Shown: piece after piece, positions 33,481 through 42,438 of the stretch
Position numbering within the stretch: the first letter of the stretch is position 1
Layout: the number at the start of each line of letters is the position of its first letter
DNA from: Candidatus Coprenecus stercoripullorum
GTDB taxonomy: Bacteria > Bacteroidota > Bacteroidia > Bacteroidales > UBA932
Length of the DNA: 49,133 bases
Reading direction: 5' to 3'
Assembly: GCA_018715745.1 (NCBI GenBank)
Contig: DVLA01000055.1
Coordinates: 1 to 49,133 of the forward strand
Translations under genes and position numbers: made by a program
The notes under the pieces: generated by a model
Seen by the model: the letters and a program-made list of their open reading frames with translations, nothing else
Databases searched by the model: none
Told to the model about the DNA's origin: nothing

Positions 33481-34304
33481 AGTGTCTTTCTCATTTCGGC
33501 TGCCATCTCCTTTGCCTTTACGGCCGCAGCTTCCGCGAAATCCTTTCCTGACGAGGCGTAGATTATGCCCCTTGAAGAGTTTACTATCAGCCCGCATTTG
33601 CTGTTCATCCCGTAACGGGCTACCTCTGCGAGACTGCCTCCTTGTGCGCCAACGCCCGGGACCAGCAGGAAATGTTCCGGACAACAGGAACGGACCGAGG
33701 CTATCTCCTCCGCTCTTGTCGCCCCGACCACGAACATAAGCCTGTCTTTCGATGATCCGTATTCATTTTCGGCAAACCGTATGGTTTTCTTTATTACCGT
33801 TTGATACAGCGGTTCCCCGCAGACTGACAGTGTTTCGAACTCTTCGGCAGAGGGGTTGGATGTTAGGGCAAGTACTATGCTCCAGCGGCCCTCATACCTG
33901 AGGAACGGCCTTATGGCATCGCTTCCCATATATGGGGACAGGGTTACTGCCCCGAAGTCCATGACTTCGAAGAAAGCCTTTGCATAGCGGTCGGCGGTAT
34001 TGCCTATGTCGCCCCGTTTGGCGTCTGCAATCACGAGCATTTCCGGATATTCAGCCCCCAGGTACGCTACGGTCTTTTCCAGTTGTTCCAGTCCGTGTGT
34101 CCCTTCCGCCTCGTAAAAGGCTATGTTGGGCTTATAGGCGACGGCGTACGGGGCAGTCGCGTCTATTATGGCTTTATTGAATTCAAAGACAGGCTCCTTC
34201 CCGCTTCTCAAATGTGCGGGTATCTTTTCAGTGTCTGTATCGAGCCCTACGCACAGGTAGGAGCCCTTCTCCATTATATGCCTGTAGAGTCCGTTGTAAT
34301 CCAT
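33459..34304 (-). CDS. pyrF: Orotidine 5'-phosphate decarboxylase (type 2)
   Basis: PyrF converts orotidine monophosphate to UMP, the last step of de novo pyrimidine synthesis. The protein has the type 2 motif ADAKRGDIGNTA with the catalytic Asp-Lys-Asp arrangement, VGLDTDTEKIP near the N-terminus, and VPGVGAQGG. Its 281-residue length matches type 2 enzymes, which are longer than E. coli PyrF. It is 1 bp downstream of the M20 peptidase gene and overlaps ribD by 22 bp. Confidence 0.95.
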   Translation of the reverse strand: MDYNGLYRHIMEKGSYLCVGLDTDTEKIPAHLRSGKEPVFEFNKAIIDATAPYAVAYKPNIAFYEAEGTHGLEQLEKTVAYLGAEYPEMLVIADAKRGDIGNTADRYAKAFFEVMDFGAVTLSPYMGSDAIRPFLRYEGRWSIVLALTSNPSAEEFETLSVCGEPLYQTVIKKTIRFAENEYGSSKDRLMFVVGATRAEEIASVRSCCPEHFLLVPGVGAQGGSLAEVARYGMNSKCGLIVNSSRGIIYASSGKDFAEAAAVKAKEMAAEMRKTLCGIGKI

Positions 34305-34305
34305 T

Positions 34306-35652
34306 TCAGAAATACTTATAGAACAGAGCTATTGATTCCATGCCTTTCTCGAACTGCGACAACAGGTAACTCTCGTTGGGAGAGTGTATTGTATCCCTTT
34401 CGAGGCCGAAACCGATAAGCAGGGGGTCGGCCTTCAGGATCTGTTGCATTTCAGCGAGGACAGGTATTGAACCTCCGCCCCGGTTAGGTACAGGCTCGAT
34501 GCCGTAAACTTCGTGTATGGCCCTTGATGCGGCTTTGTATGCCGGGGATGAGATTGGAATCAGGAATCCGTTCCCGCCGTGGTGCGCGGTGACCTTTACC
34601 CTTACTCCCTTAGGGACATTGGCCATGATGTGGGCCTCGAAGAGCTTTGCAATCTTTTTCCAGTCCTGGTTGGGTACAGTCCGCATGGAAATCTTGGCAT
34701 GTGCCTTTGAAGGCAGTACCGTCTTTGCCCCTTCTCCCGTGAAGCCTCCCCATATCCCGTTTACATCCAGGCATGGACGTATTCCGGTGCGTTCAGGCGT
34801 GGAGTATCCCCTTTCACCGTCGACATCGTCTATGTCGAGGAACTTCCTGTATTCTTCGGCATCGAACGGGGCTTTTGCCAGCATGGCCCTGTCTTCAGCC
34901 GACAACTCCACAACATCGTCGTAGAAGCCCTTTACGGTTATGCGCCCGTCCTTGTCAATGAGGTTGTCAATAATCTTGCACAGTGCATTCAGCGGGTTTA
35001 CGACAGCTCCCCCGTAATGCCCGGAATGCAGGTCCTTGTTGGGCCCTGTAACTTCTATCTCCATGTATGTGAGCCCGCGCATCCCGCAGTTTATTGACGG
35101 TGTATCTTCCCCTATCATGGTGGTGTCGGATACGAGAATAATGTCGCAGGCAAGCATGTCCTTGTGCTCCCGGGCCCATTTGGCCAGGCTCGGGGAACCT
35201 ATTTCCTCTTCGCCCTCGAGGATGAATTTTATGTTGTGCCTTTGCATGCCCTTGGCGGTGAGATATTCAAACGCCTTTATGTGCATGAAGGACTGTCCTT
35301 TATCGTCATTTGCACCTCTTGCGTATATCGCCCCGTCCCTGATTTGCGGATCGAACGGACCTGATTTCCACAAGTCTACAGGATCTACCGGCTGGACATC
35401 ATAGTGTCCGTAGACCAGGATTGTCTTAAGGGACGGATCAATGATCTTTTCCCCGTACACGACAGGATGCCCTTCCGTCTCCATGACATCGGCCCTGTCT
35501 GCCCCCGCTTTCCTGAGCAGCCCGGATATCTCTTCGGCGCATCTGTACATGTCGGCCTTGTGTTCCGGTTCCGAACTTATGGACGGTATCCTAAGCAAAT
35601 TGAAAAGTTCGTCGATAAATCTGTCCTTGTTTTCCGCGTAATACTGTTTCAT
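34306..35652 (-). CDS. M20-family dipeptidase
   Basis: A 448-residue cytoplasmic zinc peptidase of the M20 family, predicted to cleave small peptides. The metal ligands are in YGHYDVQPVDP (His/Asp), GANDDKG, EGEEEIGSPS (catalytic Glu and ligand) and the final HSPNES. The dimerisation domain lies between, with DLHSGHYGG. Substrate specificity, for example carnosinase-like or general dipeptidase, cannot be told from the sequence. It lies 11 bp after psd and 1 bp before pyrF in the long operon. Confidence 0.92.
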   Translation of the reverse strand: MKQYYAENKDRFIDELFNLLRIPSISSEPEHKADMYRCAEEISGLLRKAGADRADVMETEGHPVVYGEKIIDPSLKTILVYGHYDVQPVDPVDLWKSGPFDPQIRDGAIYARGANDDKGQSFMHIKAFEYLTAKGMQRHNIKFILEGEEEIGSPSLAKWAREHKDMLACDIILVSDTTMIGEDTPSINCGMRGLTYMEIEVTGPNKDLHSGHYGGAVVNPLNALCKIIDNLIDKDGRITVKGFYDDVVELSAEDRAMLAKAPFDAEEYRKFLDIDDVDGERGYSTPERTGIRPCLDVNGIWGGFTGEGAKTVLPSKAHAKISMRTVPNQDWKKIAKLFEAHIMANVPKGVRVKVTAHHGGNGFLIPISSPAYKAASRAIHEVYGIEPVPNRGGGSIPVLAEMQQILKADPLLIGFGLERDTIHSPNESYLLSQFEKGMESIALFYKYF

Positions 35653-35663
35653 AGCGATATCGG

Positions 35664-36338
35664 TTATTGTTTATTGTCTTTTTGTGCAAGTTCCGCGATG
35701 ATGGTCTCGGCCCCTTTGACTATGTCTCCCGGTTTTACGTTGACTTTTGTACCGATGGGCAGGAATACGTCCGCTCTCGAGCCGAACTTTATAAAACCTA
35801 TCTGTTCTCCGGCGCTGAAATCCTTGTCGAATTCGGCGTAGCATACTACCCTGCGTGCAAAAAGGCCGGCTATCTGCCTGCACAGTACTTCTGTCCCGTC
35901 CTCATTCCTGAAAACTATGGTTGTCCTTTCGTTTTTCGTAGAAGACTTGGGATGCCATGCCGCAAGGTAATTGCCCCTGTGGTATCTGAAGAAAGCCACT
36001 TTTCCGGAGATGGGCGCCCAGTTGATATGGACATTGAAGAAGCTCATGAATACGGATATCTGAAGCATTCTCGAATGGAAGTATTCATTTTCCTCCACTT
36101 CTTTCACGATTACTATCTTGCCGTCTGCGGGCGCCGATACTTTGTGTCCGTCTCCTGCCGGCACCCTTACGGGATCCCGGAAAAACGCAATGAAGAATAC
36201 CGCAAATCCGACGGGAATAAAGGTGATGGCGCATGTCCATATCTTCACGCCGTTGAAATAGAACAGCGAACCTCCGATGATCAGAGCAAAGACGAAAGAC
36301 ATAACAATCATCATTGTCCCTTCTTTGTGTATTCGCAT
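35664..36338 (-). CDS. psd: Phosphatidylserine decarboxylase, short form
   Basis: Psd makes phosphatidylethanolamine from phosphatidylserine at the inner membrane. This 224-residue protein is the short (archaeal/Bacteroidetes) type. Two hydrophobic segments at the N-terminus (about 10-28 and 34-53) are followed by the enzyme core with SAPADGKI and FFNVHINWAP. The self-cleavage motif is FGS at Gly186-Ser187, and that serine becomes the pyruvoyl group. The neighbour cdsA supplies CDP-diacylglycerol for this pathway; a phosphatidylserine synthase gene is not in the window. Confidence 0.93.
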   Translation of the reverse strand: MRIHKEGTMMIVMSFVFALIIGGSLFYFNGVKIWTCAITFIPVGFAVFFIAFFRDPVRVPAGDGHKVSAPADGKIVIVKEVEENEYFHSRMLQISVFMSFFNVHINWAPISGKVAFFRYHRGNYLAAWHPKSSTKNERTTIVFRNEDGTEVLCRQIAGLFARRVVCYAEFDKDFSAGEQIGFIKFGSRADVFLPIGTKVNVKPGDIVKGAETIIAELAQKDNKQ

Positions 36339-36349
36339 AGTCTGAGTGT

Positions 36350-37156
36350 TTAAATTCCTACAAGTAAAATATATGCAGCCGAAACTGGAAATGCTATCAG
36401 CGCTCCGTCAAACCTGTCGAGCAGGCCTCCGTGCCCCGGCATTATCTTTCCGGCGTCCTTAACTTCAAAATTACGTTTAAATTGTGATTCCGCCAAATCT
36501 CCGAAAGTGGATGCGATGTTGATAATCAGTGCAAGAACCAGTGACCCGCAAACAAAGTACCCGGCGATAAGGGCGAATACGAGCCCGCCGATGTAGCCTT
36601 CCCACGATTTTTTCGGTGAAATCGACGGGAAAAGCCTGTGGCCGTTTTTCTGGCCGAAAGCCATTCCGCACAGATATGCCCCTACATCGGAGCTCCATAT
36701 TATTATCATTATGGAAAGCAGGATGCCTGCATCGAAAGTCCCGTTGTCGAATATTATGAAATTGGTTATTGAGAACGGGAGCGCTATGTACAGAATCGGA
36801 ATGAAAAGGTATATGAACGAACCGTAAGAGGCCTTGTCCTTTTCATACAGCAGGCATACCGGGAGCAGGCAGCATGCAGCGGGCAGCAGAACGAACCACT
36901 CTCCCCCGACGATGCCCCCGCAGTAAAGGAATGTCAGAATGAAGCCTCCGGTACATATCACCGTGGTGACCGCACGTCCCGCCTTATGTTTTTTCCCGAT
37001 GCTGACATTCAGGTACTCCGTGGTCATCACGGCTACAATAAATGAGAATATGAGGCAGAATGCCGTTTTTCCCGTCAGCAGGGCTGTCAGCAGGATGCAC
37101 AGGAAGACGATACCGCTGGCTGTCCTTACAAGCAGGTTTCTGAAAGCCGGACTCAT
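36350..37156 (-). CDS. cdsA: Phosphatidate cytidylyltransferase
   Basis: CdsA makes CDP-diacylglycerol from phosphatidate and CTP, feeding all phospholipid head-group pathways. This 268-residue inner-membrane protein has about seven or eight membrane helices. It ends in the family signature SQFKRNFEVKDAGKIMPGHGG-LLDRFD, with the metal-binding Asp residues. The KKSWEG motif is also present. Its start overlaps the ftsH stop by 4 bp, and psd follows after 11 bp. Confidence 0.96.
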   Translation of the reverse strand: MSPAFRNLLVRTASGIVFLCILLTALLTGKTAFCLIFSFIVAVMTTEYLNVSIGKKHKAGRAVTTVICTGGFILTFLYCGGIVGGEWFVLLPAACCLLPVCLLYEKDKASYGSFIYLFIPILYIALPFSITNFIIFDNGTFDAGILLSIMIIIWSSDVGAYLCGMAFGQKNGHRLFPSISPKKSWEGYIGGLVFALIAGYFVCGSLVLALIINIASTFGDLAESQFKRNFEVKDAGKIMPGHGGLLDRFDGALIAFPVSAAYILLVGI

Positions 37157-39147
37157 GCTGTAAGTTCCTTTTCCGGCCCGGATTCAGTTATGGCGGCATC
37201 AGCCTTGTCCGTGGACTTGCGTTTCCCGAAAATGGCCTCGAGATCTTCGGAAAAGATGACCTCTTTTTCAAGCAGCAGGCCGGCCAGTTTTGTAAAGCCT
37301 TCCATATTGGCGCGCAGAACGTCCAAAGCCGTCCGGTGGGCCTGGTCTATGAATTCTTTCGCTTCCTTGTCTATGAGCTCCGATGTCTTCTCGCTGTATG
37401 GTTTGCCGAGATTATATCCGGAATTACCCGTCGAGTCGTAGAAAGAGATGTTGCCGACCTTTTCACTCATCCCGAAATATGTGACCATGGCGTATGCCTG
37501 TTTTGTCACTTTCTCCAGGTCGTTCATGGCACCCGTAGATATTTCCCCGTTTATTATTTCCTCTGCGGCCCGTCCTCCGAGAGTGGCCGCCATTTCGTCC
37601 ATCATCTGTCCGGTAGTCGTTATCTGCCTTTCTTCAGGAAGGTACCATGCGGCGCCAAGGGCATTGCCGCGCGGGATTATGGTGACTTTCAACAGAGGAT
37701 TGGCGTGCGGGAGCATCCAGCTTACTGTGGCATGGCCGGCTTCATGGAATGCAATCGTGCGTTTCTCTTCAGGGGAAATAATCTTGCTTTTCCTTTCCAG
37801 GCCGCCGACTATGCGGTCTATGGCGTCCAGAAAGTCCTGCCTGTCTATGGCGTCCTTGTTTTTCCTTGCAGCTATCAGAGCGGCTTCATTGCAGACATTG
37901 GCAATGTCGGCGCCGGAAAATCCGGGAGTCTGTTTCGCCAGGAATCCGGCATCGAATCCCTCTGTCAGTTTCAGCCCTCTCAGATGGACGTTGAATATCT
38001 CGAGCCTTTCTTTCAGCTCAGGCAAATCCACGTGTATCTGCCTGTCGAAGCGCCCGGCCCTCATGAGTGCCTTGTCGAGTATGTCGGCCCTGTTGGTTGC
38101 AGCCAGGATAATTACGCCGGAGTTTGTCCCGAACCCGTCCATTTCGGTGAGAAGCTGGTTAAGCGTATTCTCCCTTTCATCATTGGATGAAAATCCGACA
38201 TTCTTGCTTCTTGCCCTTCCGACAGCGTCTATTTCATCGATAAAGACGATGCACGGGGCTTTCTCCTTTGCCTGCCTGAAAAGGTCCCTCACTCTTGAAG
38301 CGCCGACCCCGACGAACATTTCTACAAAATCGGAACCTGATATTGAAAAGAACGGAACATTGGCTTCACCTGCTACTGCTTTGGCCAATAGCGTTTTGCC
38401 TGTGCCCGGAGGGCCTACCAGCAGGGCGCCTTTGGGAATTTTCCCTCCCAAGGCAGTGTATTTTTTCGGATTTTTCAGGAAATCCACTATCTCCATCACT
38501 TCTACCTTCGCCTCTTCAAGGCCTGCCACATCTTTGAATGTTACTTTTACATTGTTGCCCTTGTCGAACAGTTTCGCCTGGGACTTGCCGACGGAGAATA
38601 TTCCTCCTCCGGGCCCGTTGCCCATACCTTTCTGCATGGGCCTGAACATGATGAACCAAAGAAGCCCGAACAGCAGAAGCGGAAATATCACCCAGTCGAA
38701 TATCCTGCCGAAATAATCGTTCTGTTCCGTGATGGATATGTCGAACCTTTCTTCAGGCGGCAGTTCCTCCCTTGACTGGGCAAAACTCTCTTCGGCATTG
38801 AAATTCCTTGAGACAAGGAATGAGAAATGCGGGCCCATGTCCGGTGTCCTCCCTCCGAAATACCTGTTTACGTATTTATAGAGCGAGTCCCTTTTTATGG
38901 TGACTTCCGCCTTGTTGAGATTGGATATGAAATTTATTTTTTCAACGTCTCCCTGCGGAATCATTTCCTCCTTTACGGTAATCCATTCAGTCTTCGCCTC
39001 ATTTACTGAAGACGAGGAACGGATGAACCAAATTATGGACATGATGAATCCAGCGTAGAGCAGTATCATCAGTCCCATTCTCGGCCTTCTGTCCTTTTTG
39101 AAGTTGTCGCCGGGCCCGTTACCCGGAATCTGGCTGTTATCGTTCAT
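37153..39147 (-). CDS. ftsH: ATP-dependent zinc metalloprotease FtsH
   Basis: A 664-residue membrane-bound AAA+ protease that degrades misfolded membrane proteins and selected regulators. Membrane helices lie near residues 25-42 and 150-168, flanking a periplasmic domain of about 105 residues. The AAA module has Walker A GPPGTGKT (245-252), Walker [11 protein letters not shown] (301-310) and the second region of homology ending in GRFDR. The zinc site is HEAGH (468-472), with a later ligand in the MNDLEKVT region. Length is normal. It lies 7 bp downstream of rsfS and overlaps cdsA by 4 bp. Confidence 0.97.
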   Translation of the reverse strand: MNDNSQIPGNGPGDNFKKDRRPRMGLMILLYAGFIMSIIWFIRSSSSVNEAKTEWITVKEEMIPQGDVEKINFISNLNKAEVTIKRDSLYKYVNRYFGGRTPDMGPHFSFLVSRNFNAEESFAQSREELPPEERFDISITEQNDYFGRIFDWVIFPLLLFGLLWFIMFRPMQKGMGNGPGGGIFSVGKSQAKLFDKGNNVKVTFKDVAGLEEAKVEVMEIVDFLKNPKKYTALGGKIPKGALLVGPPGTGKTLLAKAVAGEANVPFFSISGSDFVEMFVGVGASRVRDLFRQAKEKAPCIVFIDEIDAVGRARSKNVGFSSNDERENTLNQLLTEMDGFGTNSGVIILAATNRADILDKALMRAGRFDRQIHVDLPELKERLEIFNVHLRGLKLTEGFDAGFLAKQTPGFSGADIANVCNEAALIAARKNKDAIDRQDFLDAIDRIVGGLERKSKIISPEEKRTIAFHEAGHATVSWMLPHANPLLKVTIIPRGNALGAAWYLPEERQITTTGQMMDEMAATLGGRAAEEIINGEISTGAMNDLEKVTKQAYAMVTYFGMSEKVGNISFYDSTGNSGYNLGKPYSEKTSELIDKEAKEFIDQAHRTALDVLRANMEGFTKLAGLLLEKEVIFSEDLEAIFGKRKSTDKADAAITESGPEKELTA

Positions 39148-39154
39148 ATTTGTC

Positions 39155-39499
39155 CTATTCGTCCTTATATTCTTTCTTTATGGCATCGGCCCACAGGTCC
39201 TCGAGCCTGTAGAAGTTGCGGTATTCGGTAAGGAAGACATGCACTACGATATTGATGTAGTCCAGTATTATCCAGAAACCGTTTTCCCTGCCCTGCATTC
39301 TGGCTGTCCTTATGCCGCATTCCTCCCTCATCCTGTCTTCAATGTTGTCGGCAATGGCACATACCTGTGTGGAGGAGTCGGCGTTGCATATAACGAAATG
39401 GTCGGTTATTGCTGTCCCGATCTTTCTCAAATCAAGCGAACATACCCCTTTTGCCTTCTTGTCGAGCATGGCCGAGACAATAGTGTCGATTTCTTTCAT
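39155..39499 (-). CDS. rsfS: Ribosomal silencing factor RsfS
   Basis: RsfS (RsfA/Iojap family) binds L14 on the 50S subunit and blocks subunit joining when nutrients are scarce. This 114-residue protein has the conserved block ITDHFVICNADSSTQVCAIADNIED and the C-terminal VVHVFLTEYRNFYRLEDLWADA. It is the first gene of the ten-gene minus-strand operon and has its own TATATTTG promoter in the short divergent gap to birA. Confidence 0.95.
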   Translation of the reverse strand: MKEIDTIVSAMLDKKAKGVCSLDLRKIGTAITDHFVICNADSSTQVCAIADNIEDRMREECGIRTARMQGRENGFWIILDYINIVVHVFLTEYRNFYRLEDLWADAIKKEYKDE

Positions 39500-39526
39500 C
39501 TTCCCTGTTTATCTGTATCGATTTCT

Positions 39527-39534
39527 TAAATTTG
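39527..39534 (+). promoter_or_regulatory. -7 promoter element TAAATTTG for birA
   Basis: A perfect TAnnTTTG on the plus strand, 30 nt before the preferred birA ATG at 39565. The predicted start near 39540 lies on top of the opposing rsfS promoter. No clear -33 TTTG is visible. Confidence 0.6.
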
Positions 39535-39539
39535 CGTTG

Positions 39540-39547
39540 CAAATATA
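39540..39547 (-). promoter_or_regulatory. -7 promoter element TATATTTG for the rsfS-ribH operon
   Basis: A perfect TAnnTTTG on the minus strand, 40 nt before the rsfS ATG. Together with the birA element it forms the inverted repeat TTTGCgttGCAAA, so the two promoters face each other. Confidence 0.6.
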
Positions 39548-39564
39548 TGTATAAAAATTATGCC

Positions 39565-40326
39565 ATGAATATCTACAGGATGAAGATGACGGATTCTACG
39601 AACCTTGAGGCTTCACGTCACAAGGATGCTGAGGATATGAGCGTGTGGACCGCTCTCTTCCAGACAGAAGGGAGAGGCCAGAGGGGTAATGTCTGGGAAA
39701 GCGCTTTCGGGGAGAACCTGACATTTTCCATACTTTTCAAGCCGTCTTTTTTTATACCTGCGTCCGGACAGTTTGTCATCTCCCAGATTTCGTCCGTCGG
39801 CGTCGCTTCCTACCTTGAGACTTCGGGCCTCTCTCCGAAGATAAAGTGGCCAAATGATATCTATATAGAAGACAGGAAGATCTGCGGGATGCTTATTGAG
39901 AATACGGTTTCGGGAGACAGGCTGGCTGCCGGCATATCCGGAATAGGGCTCAACCTGAACCAGCGTTCTTTTTCTCCGGAGCTTCCCAACCCTACATCCC
40001 TTCTCATCGAGAAGGAGAGGGCAGGCGGGAGGCCGTGCCCTCTGTATGATCCGGATTCCGAACTGGAAAGGCTGCTGGAACATATATTCGGATATTACAG
40101 GCTTGCGGCCGGGCAGGAGGGCAGGGAGCGCATTAAAAAGGAGTATCTGGCCAGACTGTACCGTATGGGGAAGGAGTGCCTGTTTGATGAAACCTTGCCC
40201 GGGAGGCCTGTACGCCGCTTTTCAGGCAGAATAGCCGGGGTAGATGAAAATACCGCCCGCCTTGTTGTAGAGACTGCGGACGGTATGAGAATGTATGCCT
40301 TTAAGGAGATAAGGTATGTAATCTGA
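39565..40326 (+). CDS. birA: Biotin-[acetyl-CoA-carboxylase] ligase
   Basis: BirA activates biotin to biotinyl-AMP and transfers it to the biotin carboxyl carrier protein. Motifs include TDSTNLEA at the N-terminus, the biotin-binding loop EGRGQRGNVW, and KWPNDIYIEDRKICGMLIE with the catalytic Lys. There is no N-terminal helix-turn-helix domain, so this is the monofunctional ligase and not a repressor. The track ORF starts at a TTG within the promoter; of the ATGs at 39547 and 39565 the latter gives the standard N-terminus (MNIYRMKMTDSTN) and a leader of about 25 nt, with 253 residues. Confidence 0.93.
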   Translation: MNIYRMKMTDSTNLEASRHKDAEDMSVWTALFQTEGRGQRGNVWESAFGENLTFSILFKPSFFIPASGQFVISQISSVGVASYLETSGLSPKIKWPNDIYIEDRKICGMLIENTVSGDRLAAGISGIGLNLNQRSFSPELPNPTSLLIEKERAGGRPCPLYDPDSELERLLEHIFGYYRLAAGQEGRERIKKEYLARLYRMGKECLFDETLPGRPVRRFSGRIAGVDENTARLVVETADGMRMYAFKEIRYVI

Positions 40327-40328
40327 CT

Positions 40329-40988
40329 TTAGCGCAGGCTCTTCAGCCTGTCTATCATTGCTTTCGGATCGGGTGAGGACATGACTGCACTGCCGGCGAC
40401 AAGTGCATCCGCCCCTGCCGCGACCAGCGCTTTTGCATTCTCTGCGGTTACTCCGCCGTCCACTTCTATTAAAGCCCTTGAACCCGTACGTTCAAGCAGG
40501 GCTTTCGTCTCCGCGACTTTCCGGACAGTGTTTTCTATGAAATGCTGCCCTCCGAATCCAGGATTGACAGACATTATAAGCACCATGTCTGCATATTGGG
40601 CTATGTATTCTATGGCGGATACAGGAGTGTGCGGGTTGAGGGCCACGCCGGCTTTCATGCCGTGCGCATGGATGTTCTGCAATGTCCTGTTAAGATGGGT
40701 GCAGGCCTCGTAATGGACACATGCGTATTCAGCCCCGCACTCCTCCAGTACCGGGATATACCTGTCTGGATCGACAATCATCAGATGTACGTCGAGGGGC
40801 TTGGTGGCAACTCTTGCGATGTCCTTTATGACCTGGAACCCGAATGAGATGTTGGGGACGAAAACCCCGTCCATTACGTCAAGGTGTATCCAGTCTGCCT
40901 TAGAGTCTTCCAGCATTCCGACGGTTTCTCCGAGATGAAGGAAGTCGGATGACAATATGGAAGGGGAGAGTATTGTTGTGCTGTCCAT
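40329..40988 (-). CDS. rpe: Ribulose-phosphate 3-epimerase
   Basis: Rpe interconverts ribulose 5-phosphate and xylulose 5-phosphate in the pentose phosphate pathway. The TIM-barrel motifs are HLDVMDGVFVPNISFG with metal-binding His and Asp, VHLMIVDP, MSVNPGFGGQ and EVDGGVTAENA. The track start at 40997 is a TTG; the ATG at 40988 shares a base with the pepD stop (TAATG-type overlap) and gives 219 residues, a normal length. It ends only 2 bp from the converging birA stop. Confidence 0.96.
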   Translation of the reverse strand: MDSTTILSPSILSSDFLHLGETVGMLEDSKADWIHLDVMDGVFVPNISFGFQVIKDIARVATKPLDVHLMIVDPDRYIPVLEECGAEYACVHYEACTHLNRTLQNIHAHGMKAGVALNPHTPVSAIEYIAQYADMVLIMSVNPGFGGQHFIENTVRKVAETKALLERTGSRALIEVDGGVTAENAKALVAAGADALVAGSAVMSSPDPKAMIDRLKSLR

Positions 40989-42427
40989 TATCTGCAACTC
41001 CTTATTACGTCTTCCAGCAGCAGGGTGAATTTGTCAAGGCTTGCCAGTTCGAGCCTTTCTCCGGGAGCATGGACTCCGCGCAGCGTCGGGCCGAACGATA
41101 TCATGTCCAGGTCGGGATATTTGTCGAGGAACAGGCCGCATTCGAGCCCGGCATGTATGGCTCTGACAACGGGGTCCTTTCCGAACAGCCGCCTGTAGGA
41201 CTCCCTGCATGTCTCGAGAATACGGGATTTCATGCTCGGCCTCCAGCCCGGATATTCAGATTCGTGAGTGACCTTTGCCCCGGCGGATACGAATGCAGCC
41301 TCTACCATTTCAGAGGCAAATTTCCTGGCCGAGTTTATGGAGCTTCTCTGGCTTGTGCCGATTCGTATTGTGTTGTTTTCTGCCATCTTGACGGAAGCAA
41401 GGTTCGTGGATGTCTCTACAAGGCCTTTCACTTCCGCGCTCATTGCAAGAACACCGTGCGGAACGGAATTAAGGGCGCATATCAGCCTGAATGCCGTATC
41501 CCTGTCTATGGCGCATGCCGGCTTGTCGGTGACTTCTGAAATGCTGGCGGATATTCCCGGGTCGGTAAGACCGTATTCGGCTTTTACTTCCTCTGCCGTG
41601 GCGGTGTGTGATTCCATTATGCCGTTCCTGTCTTCTCTTTTTACGGCTATTACCGCAAACGCTTCCCTTGCTATGGCATTCCTTTTGTTTCCACCGTCTA
41701 TGCAGCATAGTCCGATATCGAAACTGTTCCATATCCTGTAAAGGGATCTGGCTATGGAGCGTATGGCATTTGAACGCCCTTTGTCTATATCGTCTCCGCT
41801 GTGTCCTCCGATGCCTCCGGCAAAGCCGATTTTCAGGAAGACCCGGTCTTTGTCCGCAGGTTCCGGCATATAGTGGAATCTGGCTGTTGTATCCACTCCT
41901 CCGGCGCAGCCGATGAACAGCTCCCCTTCGTCTTCAGAGTCGAGGTTCAGCAGAATTTTCCCTGTAAGAAAATCTTTCTCCAGTGCGAAAGCACCGTCAA
42001 GCCCTGTCTCTTCCGAGGTCGTGAACAGGCATTCCATTTTTCCGTGTTCCAGGTCCCTGTCTTCCAAAGCGGCGAGTTGGGCGGCAATGCCTATGCCGCA
42101 GTCGGCCCCGAGAGTCGTGTCTTTGGCAATCAACCATCCGTCTTCTATGACGGCCTTGATAGGGTCCTTTGAGAAATCATGCTCGACGCCGCTGTTTTTC
42201 TCGCAGACCATGTCGGAGTGGCTTTGAAGGATTATGGTGGGAGAGCCTTCCCTTCCCGGAGAAGCTGGCTTGGTAATCAATACGTTGCCGGCTTTGTCCG
42301 TTTTGCAGTCGAGATTGTGCCTTTCAGCGAACTGTTGGAGATACGCGATAATATGTTCCTCGTGCCCGGACTCTCTCGGAATTTTCATTATTTCCCGGAA
42401 ATGGGCGAGAACCTGTTCTGATGTCAT
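40988..42427 (-). CDS. pepD: Aminoacyl-histidine dipeptidase (M20C)
   Basis: A 479-residue cytosolic dipeptidase of the PepD (Xaa-His dipeptidase) type with broad dipeptide specificity. Metal ligands lie in LQSHSDMVCEKN, DTTLGADCGIG and FTTSEETGLDGAF (catalytic Glu). The GGHSGDDIDKGR motif of the lid domain is present. It sits 11 bp downstream of dnaA and directly upstream of rpe, so it is part of the dnaA operon. Confidence 0.95.
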   Translation of the reverse strand: MTSEQVLAHFREIMKIPRESGHEEHIIAYLQQFAERHNLDCKTDKAGNVLITKPASPGREGSPTIILQSHSDMVCEKNSGVEHDFSKDPIKAVIEDGWLIAKDTTLGADCGIGIAAQLAALEDRDLEHGKMECLFTTSEETGLDGAFALEKDFLTGKILLNLDSEDEGELFIGCAGGVDTTARFHYMPEPADKDRVFLKIGFAGGIGGHSGDDIDKGRSNAIRSIARSLYRIWNSFDIGLCCIDGGNKRNAIAREAFAVIAVKREDRNGIMESHTATAEEVKAEYGLTDPGISASISEVTDKPACAIDRDTAFRLICALNSVPHGVLAMSAEVKGLVETSTNLASVKMAENNTIRIGTSQRSSINSARKFASEMVEAAFVSAGAKVTHESEYPGWRPSMKSRILETCRESYRRLFGKDPVVRAIHAGLECGLFLDKYPDLDMISFGPTLRGVHAPGERLELASLDKFTLLLEDVIRSCR

Positions 42428-42438
42428 GGTTATGGTAT

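Noticed and set aside
33481-33684. 68-residue N-terminal extension of RibD in the ORF track
   Set aside because: The Arg/Gly-rich leader lies within pyrF and is not part of the RibD family; the ATG at 33480 gives the standard N-terminus.
37336-38716. Long plus-strand ORFs (284 and 422 residues) opposite ftsH
   Set aside because: Both lie antisense to the unmistakable ftsH gene and overlap each other; their sequences are low-information shadows.
40335-40350. Hairpin caggct-cttc-agcctg as a terminator for birA
   Set aside because: The 6-bp stem lies inside the rpe coding region and no T-tract follows on either strand.
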